A DNA stretch of 64,000 nucleotides from Lumbricus terrestris (taxonomy: Eukaryota > Annelida > Clitellata > Crassiclitellata > Lumbricidae): the NCBI GenBank assembly GCA_949752735.1, contig OX457036.1, positions 17,284,933 to 17,348,932 on the forward strand, read 5' to 3'. Each line of letters starts with the position of its first letter. Position 1 is the first letter of the stretch. Of the stretch, positions 33,843 through 45,052 are shown piece after piece. The notes below the pieces were generated by a model. It searched no databases. It was not told the origin of the DNA and saw nothing but the letters and a program-made list of their open reading frames with translations. The translations under genes were made by a program, and so were the position numbers.

Positions 33843-35075
33843 CAGGGCCTCGGACAGGATTTGGAGGCCCAGGGTCACAACTTATTTTCAAGGCCTTCTC
33901 ATTAAATAATCTACGTCGAAATTCTGAATCGCTATGAGATCCTGCTTCAATGTCAACATGTCTCATAATATTTGAAGGATTTAAAATAAAATTATTTGAA
34001 TTATCTGATAGGCCTACATTGTCAATTGTTAAATGCTGTACAATTGCATTTTCTTGGTTCAAAACTCCATTCTGTATCAGTCACGTTTGTTACAGTCGTC
34101 AAAGTCTCTTGAAGGTCACTTTCTGTTTGTGATATATTTATTTCTCGAAGATCTTCTGTCTGGCTGAGCCTATTGCTATTATCAGGATGTGCAAAGAAAT
34201 TTGAAATTTTCGGCTTGCTGAAGCAGCTTCCTTTTGTCGAGCCAATTTCTTTCGTTTCTCATGTCCACTTTCGAATGATCTCTTCATCTTTCTGCAGCCT
34301 ATGAGATTAAGTTAAAATAATATTTATATGTAATACAATAGACTAATAGTTAGGGGGAATATTTGCTATGTTTTCAATAAAATTGACATCGTGGTCAATT
34401 TTGTCAAATTGACTGATATTGTTAAAACTATTTTAATATAGATTAAATATCAATTTCCTAAGTTAAAAACATAGTCCCTAATCGTGCCCTCATCGGCCTC
34501 ATTCCCCTCGAATTCGTCCAACACCACATTCATTTTCTACACTGCCCCAAACCCCAACTCCTGGCTACACCACCGCACTAAGAGACTAAGAAAGTAAGAA
34601 TTATGTATGGGCCTATTATAGCTATAGTATAGTGTACTGTGTAGGCTACACTATCCAAAGGGTATCGGATGATTATATATTCATATTAAAAATTATTTAG
34701 GTTCGAGTGTTTTACTTATGACTACGAGTAACGAGTTACGATAGAGCTTAGACTGTTGAGTGTTGACAAGTTTTCAGTTTTACAACTAATAACAGATTTA
34801 TGAAAATTTGTTCTACAGTTTGCAATTATTTAACATCAATGATTTCAACCCGAAATTATTAGAATTTGTAGGCCTATAACCCTACATTTCAATGAATAAC
34901 TCCTTAGTTCCGTAATTCTCCATTTCAATAAATTATTGCTTGAAAATTAATAGGGATTTACTGAATTAAGTAGTTATTTATTACAAATAATTCTGTAATT
35001 CCGATATTCCGAGGCCCTTTATCAAGTGAGGCCTGGGGCCAAATGGCCCCAGTGGCCCCCCTGTCGGAGGCCCTG
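33843..35075 (-). mobile_element. hAT element with transposase remnant (1233 bp)
   Basis: Termini CAGGGCCTCGGACAGG / CCTGTCGGAGGCCCTG (one mismatch) have a perfect 8-bp duplication gtcatgat (33835-33842, 35076-35083). Copy A lacks it. On the minus strand a short Lys/Arg-rich start (about 34286-34190, MKRSFESGHEKRKKLARQ) resembles the beginning of ZMYM/TTF-zinc-finger-type hAT transposases, and a further open frame follows to 33850. The catalytic region is absent. Confidence 0.88.
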
Positions 35076-35348
35076 GTCATGATTAGTACTAGCTGCACCT
35101 TTAGTTATGGGTAACTAATATCATAATGTCTATCCCACGTGTATTGTGTTATCATTAGTACTTGCTGCACTTTTAGTTACCAGGACTAATGTCTATACCA
35201 CTTGTGTATTGCGTTATCATTAGCACTGGCTGCACTTTTGATTACCAGGACTAATGTCGAGTTTTTCTTGGTGTTGTTTTATAGTTTCATACATGTGAAT
35301 GGTATATTCCCTTGTGTGCGACTTGCTATTAAATTCAGTTATTTGTTG

Positions 35349-35350
<2 letters not shown>

Positions 35351-35382
<32 letters not shown>
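35351..35382. repeat. (TA)n microsatellite
   Basis: Counterpart of 4019-4078, about half as long. Confidence 0.9.
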
Positions 35383-35384
<2 letters not shown>

Positions 35385-36160
35385 CTTATTTTGAGTGAGG
35401 TAGAATAGTAAGGGTCATTGGTGTGTCTGTGAAAAATCAAGGTAAATAAAGAGTAGACCTACATCTCCAGTTCTCCACCCCATGATGTGTCTCACTACTA
35501 TGTTATCAGACATAACGTCATTTTGTTTGTTTAGCTTCATATTCTGTAGGATCAACTTACTTATTATTATGTGAAAATTTGTTCAATCAAGTGAAATTGT
35601 TCATTAATTTGTCATGCACATTTTGATAGAACAAGTCTTTCAAATATGTGCATTTACCTATTTGAGTTAAAGAACTCTAGGAAGTTATAGCAAGAAATTC
35701 CGAAATGTTGAAGCACAGTCTAAATAAATCTGTCCTGAAGACCTGCCTGAAGGAGCCATAATTGATTATCAGTGTAAAATAAATCAATTATTAGTTATCG
35801 AGTGATCCAAAGTAGGCAAATGATTAACCAGATAACTGAGATAAGGAATGTAAGCAATAATTATGTGGTTCTTTTTTACGTTTGAAGGACTTTGAAGGTA
35901 AAAGCAGTCATGAAAATTTAGGAATTAAATGTATTATGTTTGTCTCATTTGCGGTAAAATTTAAAGACTCGAACAGAAACAATTTCAGATTTCTTTTGGG
36001 TACAGGCATCAAAGCTTATACGTACAAAGCATCAAAGCTTACGTGTGCAACTGTGCGTGTGAAATTATCAAAATAAGCAAAAAATCATTATCAATGTTGT
36101 TTCATTATTGTCTTTGTTATGCATTTAATCATTTTTAAGCTGAAACCCACAACATAGAAG

Positions 36161-36830
36161 TGTAGGCCTACTACCGTTACACACTACGTATACACAGCGG
36201 CGAACACCGTCCTGAATGTCTTCACAGAAGTTTCTGATAGCTTTTGGCTTTCTGACTGTTGAAGTGATCAAAGGAAGGAGAAGAACAGTAAATGCCATGT
36301 ACATGGTGTTAATTGAAATGGAATGCAAGCTCCTCCACACCACTCCACTCCACCTACTCTTCCCTCTGCCCCACTTTTCCCTATAAAAGCCATAAAACGT
36401 CTGGTCCCAATATTCTCCATCTTGTTTGAGGCTTCAGTTGGCTGTCGTCCTCCGCACAGGACGTCTGCTTGAACTTCTGGCCTGTGGTCTTGACCTCGTA
36501 CCATTCCAGATTCCCACACTTAAGGACTCCAGAGGTTTAACTGATTGTAGGATGGGTTGTCGGGTTTGAAGGTCAAGCTGGTGTGATAACCTAAAGACAG
36601 ACAGACAGACGCGTAGGTACGTAGAAACTGCATGAGATTTATACACATTGATGCGTGCATGAAATACTCAAACTTATTGTAGAGCAATGTAGACTATCTT
36701 AATTCAAGGGCACGTCTGTGATGTTTGCATGCCGAGCAGATCCCAAGGACAGTCAAACGTGTATTGCTCTTAACGGCCAATCCAGACAATGATGGCGGTT
36801 TTTATGGAATCCACTTTTTGATGATGTTGC
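36161..36830. repeat. 670-bp block identical to 4785-5454
   Basis: See 4785-5454. The first differences are aagtgtagg vs atgtgtagg just before it and ttgctg vs ttgcgg at its right end. The TATA-like ccctataaaagcc lies at about 36379-36391. Confidence 0.85.
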
Positions 36831-37216
36831 TGATTATTGCCTATCGTCCGCCATTTTTGTGGAATAGGCCTATCTAGAGCAATCACGCTCTCCTATCAAA
36901 ACAATTATTGCTCTTAACGTTCTTTAACAGTCCAGAAATCTTTGGTGTAGGCTATAGGGTTCTGGCTACCTATGACTTTGGAAGTAGACCCTGGGCGGAT
37001 GCATGGGCGTAAATTGAACGATAAAAATATGGTTAGGTCAACATAGCCTAATAACAAGCGCAGGCAAAGTCTAGATCCCTGTGCTGGATAGATAATGTAG
37101 ATAAGGACGTATACCATGATACCTCACTTGGACTAAACTACTTAAAACAATAGATTTTAAAAGTGGCAGAGAATAACGGATATCATTTACTCGTACCCTT
37201 AACCGCCAAGTGGCTA

Positions 37217-37245
37217 ACGTCAGGAACGGATGGTGATGGTGGTGG

Positions 37246-37293
<48 letters not shown>

Positions 37294-37470
37294 CGATGAC
37301 GACGATGACGACGACGATGATGATGATGATGACGACGACGACGATGATGATGATGATGAAGATGACGATGGTGACGACGACGACGACGACGGTGGTGGTG
37401 GTGGTATTGGGGACTAGGCGACGACGATGGTGATAGTGATAATGATGACATTGGCGATAACGACGATGAT
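37217..37470. repeat. (GAT)n/(GAC)n trinucleotide tract
   Basis: Same locus as 6750-6990 but mainly GAT. The flanks (ggtggtggtggtattgg…ggcgacgacgatgg) match. Confidence 0.95.
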
Positions 37471-37774
37471 GATGACAAGCCTGACGTTCAATTCATTGGC
37501 AACCTGGAAAGGCTTTGGTCTTTTTTGCTTCTAGTTTACGCGCAGCCTATATTATATAGGGCCTACCAGTGCGTAAACAATCTGCAGCTGACGTCTATCA
37601 TCAAAGCCAGCCGAAGATCGAATAGGCTAGCCGACGACGTCTTTCGAGTGGCTATATAGCCTAACACTCGGCGTCACTCGCGCATGAAAGGATCTGTGTC
37701 ATTCTGTGAAGCTTTTTCAGTGCGCAGTTCTACACAAAAAGGGTGACTCTCAATGAATTTGTGCAGCTGTAGGC

Positions 37775-37981
37775 CAGGGCTGTTTTTAAGGAATTTTTAG
37801 AACTGCACAACCCTTTCTTTCCCTTCTCATCCTCCATGGTAAATTACTTCCAATCAGATGACAATGGCCTTTTTTGCTAGTTTTAATGCACAGAACTTGT
37901 GATAGAAGTGCTTCTACAGCTGCACAAATCCATTTAGAACTGCACGTTTTGTGTACAACTGCATGTTAAAAAAAAGCCCTG
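37775..37981. mobile_element. hAT MITE (207 bp)
   Basis: Termini CAGGGCTGTTTTTAA / TTAAAAAAAAGCCCTG are flanked by the perfect 8-bp duplication ctgtaggc (37767-37774, 37982-37989). Copy A has a single ctgtaggc and no insert, near 7260-7268. Confidence 0.93.
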
Positions 37982-38350
37982 CTGTAGGCTACTCAATGGC
38001 GGATAGGCCTAGAGAAATTTTCGACGGGAGCCAAAAACATTCTGTGATCTTTGCGGCGGGACTTTGCCAGAAAAAATCTGATGACCTGACCAAAATGTGT
38101 GAAAAATATACCATTTTCCCTGCCGAAATAACTGATGACCTTTTTTTAATTTTAGTCGTCTGCTGGTCGTAATCATTCTCTTGAGAATATAGGCCTAGTA
38201 GGCTATGAGTCTATGACCTCTCTATAGTCGTATGCTACTTTTTCTCTCTCGCCTTATCCCGCTGCATTGATTTAAAACTTGTTGAAACCAAATGGGTGGG
38301 GCCACGTCCTATGCACTTTTTGAATGTGGGGAAGGCATGGCCTGATTGCC

Positions 38351-38430
38351 CTCTGGATCCGCCCCTGCCTCGGAGTAGAGAGCTTGAAGGGGAGCTATAA
38401 AAATGGAGAAATAAATAAAAATAAATAGTA
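38351..38430 (+). mobile_element. TE end fragments: hAT terminus and LINE 3' tail
   Basis: ctggatccgcccctg looks like the right end of a common hAT MITE. It is followed by ctcggagtagagagcttgaagg…gctataaa and AAATA repeats, the LINE/SINE family terminus. No left hAT end was found. Confidence 0.5.
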
Positions 38431-39884
38431 AGCCTATATAGCCTACTCTATGGGGACCTAGAGTCCTCTCGACAGTAATTACTGCCTCACTCTCCCTGTT
38501 ATTTAGCCTAAGCAGGTAGGCCTAAGCTACAGTTAATGCAAAAATCGTAGAAGTAGCCTAGGCCTAACTCGCTGGCGATGCTGTAGGCCTACAGGTATAA
38601 GCCGAGTAGGCCTATACTGTCTGTTTACAATCAGTGATTCAGTGCATTTGCCATTATTTCTTCAAGTTCTCAGCCTATAGAGGCAGATTCAAACGTCCAC
38701 TCTGCCCGATCGACGTTGAACCTTCGCCTTCAGTTTCCTGTAGGCCATCGTCATTATCTAATCCAGCAACATCTGTCTTTGTCTTCCTCGATTTCTTTTT
38801 CTTCCTTTCTTCTTCTTCCTTTCATTCTTTAGTCGATGATAAAAAAAGGCCTATCTCTCGATCAGAATAAAGGGAGTGTCCTTTCAAAATAGCCTACGCA
38901 ATTTCTGTGCGTGTATAAAACCTAGAGAGAATGAAGTAGGCCTATAAGCTTACATGTAGGTCTACGACTCTAGGCATAGGCCTACGTGATTAATTTTAAG
39001 ACACGTTGAAAGCGGAATCGCAGAGGAAGTCAAAGAAACTGCATGGGTTAATTAGGACTTATAGGAGGATGAAGGCGGACAGAAATGGAGAAACGGCCTC
39101 GCGAAAGATCCAAAGAAGATTATATGATGTCAGTTTATCAGACGCTCCTCCTATCGTTAGGCTATATCTATATCGGGAAGTCCTGAACATCAATTGCACG
39201 CCGTTGATAATTAACTCGGAAATGATTGGGTTTTAATTGGACATGGCGTCAAACCAACGCAATAATCGACTCAGTCAACGGTCAGAAGAAAGGGATAAGA
39301 TAAGCCCCCAGCACACTGGGCCTACTCGCTAACCCCTTTGAGGGGAGGGTCACAGAAAGTTGACTTTGAACTTGCCCCACGAGGGATTTCTCCCCTCGCC
39401 CCTCCCCCGTGCGCGACTACAACGAACAATCCGAAGACCTGCAGCATCTGCTGCTGCCTTTCATCCTAATTATACACGCCTAATTGAACCACGTGTCAAC
39501 GCTGTGTGTTGTGGTTACACTTAGGCTAGGTCCTACAGAATTACTCGTCTTGATTGGGAAAGATTCAAACAATAACATTATAACAGTTATTTTTAAACAT
39601 ACAACATTAAATTTTATAGGTTAGGTCGAAGTGCGTCTTTTCACGCTTCATTCGCTGAAAAATGCTTCAAATCACTGTGAAATAATTATGTCTCTAAAGA
39701 TTCTAATAGGATAAAGTCAGATGGAGACCGTAAAAAATGCACGCTAAAGTAGACTTATTATATATAGGCTATCAATCTCTTCTTCAACAAATAATGGTAG
39801 CACAGTAAGAAGTAATTAATTAATTAGGACTAAATTACGATTAAATTATTATGGCGCAGAACAAGTTTGGATGGAGAGAGAAGA
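38431..39884. other. Unique DNA, TAGGCCTA cluster, no gene
   Basis: No credible ORF. Six exact TAGGCCTA octamers lie between about 38517 and 38980, with two more at about 38006 and 38191. Confidence 0.5.
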
Positions 39885-40192
<308 letters not shown>

Positions 40193-40397
40193 TGGTCTAT
40201 TATTATACGCTTTAAAGACCGATATGAAATAATAAATTTGCATTTAGCTCAGATCCAGCACTTAGCCCATTTATTCACGCAAACTAATACTGTCACTTGA
40301 CTAACTACATGCTAAATGTCCTAGGGTTTAATAGGGTTTAATATCACCTATATAATTAATCCCAGTCATATAATATATACCGGTAGCCATTATAGCT

Positions 40398-40435
<38 letters not shown>

Positions 40436-41930
40436 TATGTATTACTATACACGGTATGCCTATCAGTGATACATAGCCTATGTCAGTATGTCTTTAAGGT
40501 CCACATATTATCTTCGCCCTACAACCCAGCATGGATCACTTAACCAGAGTCCGTTGATGGCAGCGTATACAACGGCATCTGCTGCTGCTGCTGCTGCTGC
40601 TGCTGCACCACATTGGGGCACATCGTCCGCCCACCCTTAATCCCCCCCACCCTCAACCCAACCCTTCACCGTCCCTTCTCCTCCACCCCTCCTTCTCCTC
40701 CTAGTCTACCTCCTCCTCGTCCACGGTCTCTCTAAAATATCCAACGTGTTATAAGAAGCATTAGAAGAAATCCATCGCAGCTGTGCGCCGCCCTGCGATT
40801 GATATCTGGCCGGGTGTACCCACCACTCTGGGCAGCAGCGCGGCTCATATCTTACGGGCCATTGGGGGGTCACCAGATTGAGCCCAAGCAGCAGCAGCAA
40901 CAGCAGCAGCAACGGTACCAGCAGGGCGGCTGCAGGCCACGCGGGTTTCAAAGTTCAGTCGATGAAGCCAAAGATGTCTAGAATTTCGCGTCTGACTTAC
41001 AGAGATCGGCAGTAGCCTACGTGGATTAAAATTCAGGCGGTGGATTATTAATCCGTTGGCATTCTTTCCACTGAAAAGTTTGAACTTATAGCGCATACGG
41101 TACTCCATTGAAGGTAATTTTCGTTGGATTTTGTTTTACTGATAGACCTAATAGCCTACCTACACCTACACATAGATTGTAAAATATTTGCTTGATTTTT
41201 AGATTTTTAAAACAATTGTTTAATTCCGTCGTCATTGCGCTGTTTGGCGGGAGTGGTGAAATTCGAATGCAGAGGACTGAACCAATTCTGGGCGTTGAAT
41301 AATGTCCACGTGTCATTTTATAGCACCTGTAGCGCTTTTCTGATTATCATTATGGTGGAGGACCTGCTGCAGTGCGTCAAAAACTTTTGGGCGAGACAAT
41401 TGGCAGGTGTGGTTATAATTGCAAAAGAGTCACAGACCTATGCCCATGCGTAGAAGCATGTAGGGATTGTAGGCCCTGGTATAGAGACATCTGATGGTTA
41501 TTTTAAAAGAGAATTAAAGTAGCGCGATGACTTATGTCATGGAATTCGGTGCCAAGCGTTGAGACAACCTGGACGCATAGCCTACTGCTGCGCTTTGATG
41601 CCTGCGAGGATACGCTGGCTCTTTCGCCCATCAATCAATCAGCTCCACTGCCGAACTCTTTTTTGAATACGCTCAGCATTCATTTGTTTAGCCAGCACAG
41701 CCTGGAAGATGAGCTTAGATCAATTAGATTGACCAACATTGTATGCAGCACTTAGGCTACTTAGGCTACTTGAGGCACTTGACCACCATTGTGTGCAGCA
41801 CTTAGGCTACTAGAGGCACTTGATAGGTGATAATAGTAGATTAATTCATGTCTCATGTACCGTACACACCCAGGTTTTTTTAACACATATTGAAGCATAC
41901 AAGTACCACAGTGATTGTCTGTAGGCCTAT
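40193..41930. other. Non-coding with (AT)n and (CTG)n, no certain gene
   Basis: Contains (AT)n at about 40401-40432, (CTG)n at about 40579-40605 and a CAG-rich patch near 40889-40912. Short ORFs through these (for example a Gln run) lack support. Two small sets of caggcttac-like tandem phrases occur near 41745-41815. Confidence 0.5.
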
Positions 41931-42009
41931 ATCCCAATCCTCCAAACCCAATTTAACGAAGAGTGGTAAAATGCAAAATTGATCAAATTGCCTCAAAATT
42001 TTCTACCTG
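41931..42009 (+). repeat. Direct repeat of 79 bp, left copy
   Basis: From tatcccaatcctccaaaccc to ttttctacctg. It is repeated at 42402-42480 with very few differences (for example aacgaag vs gacaaag). Confidence 0.9.
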
Positions 42010-42342
42010 GCATTCGAATCCATGGCTTTTAGTATAAACCACTTTGGGACTATCCTGATAATTTTGGAAATATCTTGAAGAGTTAATTCGTATCATGTGA
42101 TTCTGTTTTAACTTAGAAATCGGATTCCAGGATGCAGGTGGATATTCTATTTCAGGGATGGGTTTGTGAATTTGCTGCACTCCATCAGTATACAAAAACT
42201 ACATTATATGTGCACACACCCATCCACACCCACCCATGCCTACCCACACAAACACAAACACACATGCATACATACACATGCACACATACACAGTGACATA
42301 CATAGATAGTATATACACAGACATACAATCATACATGCATTG

Positions 42343-42344
<2 letters not shown>

Positions 42345-42406
<62 letters not shown>

Positions 42407-42478
42407 AATCCTCCAAACCCAATTTGACAAAGAGTGGTAAAATGCAAAATTGATCAAATTGCCTCAAAATTTTCTACC

Positions 42479-42530
<52 letters not shown>
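42345..42530. repeat. Two (TA)n arrays around the right copy of a direct repeat
   Basis: TA runs occupy about 42345-42401 and 42483-42530. Between them, 42402-42480 repeats the unique 79-bp sequence at 41931-42009. Confidence 0.92.
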
Positions 42531-42535
<5 letters not shown>

Positions 42536-42566
42536 GTATAATGGGCTATAATACATTATATACATT

Positions 42567-43004
42567 CATTATTAGCATTTATATAGCGCCCCTTCAAGAA
42601 ACTACTCAGAGGCACTCCCAGCCCAGCCACGGCAAAAGAAAAAAGATTTAAGGGACTTAAGGAATAAGGATTGACTGGTCAGGTGAAGGAGATGGAGGTT
42701 AGGGGGGGAGGTCATTCCAGATTGACGGCCCCACAACCGAGAAGGCTCGGCGCTGTCTGGTAGCTAAGCGAGCCCGTGGAACAAGCAGTTGTCCCTTCGC
42801 AGCAGAGCGAAGGGCCCGAGGCGCTTCAATGTCAGAGACTGGACGACAGAGAAGTCGCAGGTAGGATGGAGCACAATCAAGGATACAGCGAGAAACCAGG
42901 GCTGCAATTCGATAATGTATGCGTTGGGCTATTGGCAACCAATGCAGCACATCACGCATGTAGGTAGAAACAGAGGAAAATTTAGGGATTATTATTATTT
43001 TCAT
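42567..43004 (-). pseudogene. LINE RT C-terminus plus 3' tail, minus strand
   Basis: A 101-codon minus-strand frame contains DVLHWLPIAQRIHYRIAALV, ALRSAAKGQLLVPRARL and RAFSVVGPSIWNDLPP, colinear with the element at 7354-8160. The 3' UTR follows on the minus strand with the ggagtgcctctgagtag…gaaggggcgct hairpin region and tataaatgc. It is 5'-truncated. Confidence 0.85.
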
Positions 43005-43802
43005 TGTAATTAATTAAGGAGTAGAGCCAAAGATGTCATATTGAAACTTCTGACTTTTACTGTTGAAGTTCAGACCAGGTCAACAGTTAGGTCACCCTGT
43101 ACAGCAGAGGGGAGAAATCATCTAGGTGTCAGGAATGGAGTAGACTGAGGCACAGACACACAACCCCCCGGCTCCCCCACAGGGCAACCCACTCACATGT
43201 ACATAAGTAGACGCACATAAGTATACACTTAACTTGAATCCTTACATAATTATTTTCATACATCTAAAAAGTGAGAATGAGCAAGAAATATGCTACAATT
43301 GTATCGTAAGTGGGAGATAGTCTGAACTTGTTGTGGTTGCATATTTATATGCTGCCTTTGTAGCCTGTAGAGTGTAAACATGGCTCTCAGTTGACTACTT
43401 CGGATCTTGTGTAGGTCTACATAGTCTCACGGGTCATTATGAAATCCGAAGCCTAGTAGGCCTGCATCTATGAGCAGTCTGTGTAAGAGTTAGCACAAGT
43501 TTGCGCTTTGCCTTTTGTGGCAGTGATGGACTGATGGTGGTGCGTGCTGGTCATGGTGCTGTAGGCTACCGTATGTGGTGTTTGGCGGTGCCTGCCGGTC
43601 TTTTAGATTATACAATCTAATCTGTCAGGAAGCAGTGCAGTTCTCTGTGGTTAGAGAGCTCTTTACAGCAGCTGCACCACAATTAGCTTGGTCAATCTTT
43701 TGCCTTTTCAGAGAGTGTTTATTTTTATTTAGTACTGTCCAGGGAGTTATTCAATAGTGTGAACGTGAATTTCGTGCTTTATCGCAATAAATTCTCTTTT
43801 AT
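43005..43802. other. Unique DNA, no feature seen
   Basis: No credible ORF, TE termini or long repeats recognised. Confidence 0.4.
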
Positions 43803-43873
43803 TCATCATCATCATCATTATTATTATTATTACTATTAATTATAATAATATTATTATCATTACCGTCATAATC

Positions 43874-43932
<59 letters not shown>
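43803..43932. repeat. (ATC)n/(ATT)n microsatellite
   Basis: Mixed atc and att triplets ending in a pure atc run (43885-43932). Confidence 0.95.
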
Positions 43933-44333
43933 TTTTAGTTATTATTTTATTACTATTATTTTTTTAGCAATTATTACTATTTTATGTATATTCGCTTAAC
44001 CTGCCGAATATTTCCATTTAGTATTTTCCGGATGATATTTGCTATAATAATTATGCCTGCAGAATGACTTTTTAAAAGAAAAATCCTCACTCATGGAGTT
44101 GAACTAAGCAGGAGTGTAATTATGGTCTTGGTCAAGTTACAGTTACACAATGCCAAGAATATAAGAATAAAGTTAGAATGTTTCCTTACAAAGTAAATAA
44201 TATATATACCCGGTTTATGTAGTCTATATTTATATGTGCGTACGATGTATATATATAATTTATATATATTATACACTTTTTAACGGCTCTTGCCGAGAGA
44301 AGCACTTTATATATGGTCTAATACACTACAATG

Positions 44334-44379
<46 letters not shown>

Positions 44380-44980
44380 ACGGACTTAAATGTATCTTAA
44401 TTTTTTTCCAGTTACTAGAAAATTCAACAATTATAACTATCAGACTGCCCTTCCCTACATGCAACAGGAAATTATAATGCATCCCTCAAGAGAGACAACT
44501 GCTCGGATTAAAAAACTGAAGCTGACACTTTTATTGGGTCTACAAAGACTGTCTCTCAAATAGAGATAGTTGGCTCAGCCCAAGAATTCTTGTTCCTCCT
44601 TCTCCAGCTCCTCCTTCTCCTTCTCCTTCTCTTTTTTGTATTTTTTTCACATTCTTTTCATTCTAAGTTTTCAGTTATATTCCTTATATATAGGAGCAAC
44701 ATAAGGGATAGCATTTCCTAATAAAACTGGTCTGATGAACATGATCTCTACAAACCGGGGATAACACTTTGTCATTTGGTGGCATATGCTTGGCAATGTA
44801 TGCAACAAGTTTACTTCACATATTATGTTTGATGATAATTGAAATGTGAGCTGTGTGTAGGGATTTGTTTTGTTGGGTTACTTACAAGGGCTCCTATTGA
44901 GGAAACAGTATATGTATGTCCCTGGACAATGACATTATACTTTATTTGCATCTGTATGCTTGTGAGTTGCAAATAAAATC
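43933..44980. other. Non-coding, (TA)n at 44337-44374
   Basis: No gene. The sequence before 44985 (…gcaaataaaatctacttac) followed by TTAC repeats is reminiscent of a LINE 3' tail, but no RT sequence is visible. Confidence 0.4.
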
Positions 44981-45052
44981 TACTTACTTGCTTACTTACT
45001 TACTTACTTACGGTACTTACTTACTTATTTACTTACTTGCTTACTTACTTAC
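44981..45052. repeat. (TTAC)n tetranucleotide array
   Basis: Nearly regular ttac/ttgc units, possibly a retrotransposon tail. Confidence 0.9.

Larger units (their letters stand above)
24790..38078 (+). repeat. Segmental duplication, copy B
   Basis: Homologous to 1-7353. Copy B is longer because of a palindromic element (25173-30199), hAT elements at 33843-35075 and 37775-37981, and a small hairpin duplication (25021-25110). Similarity ends at about 38078, opposite the LINE insertion that terminates copy A. Confidence 0.95.

Noticed and set aside
40799..40981. Gln-rich ORF
   Set aside because: CAG-repeat artefact without flanking coding character.
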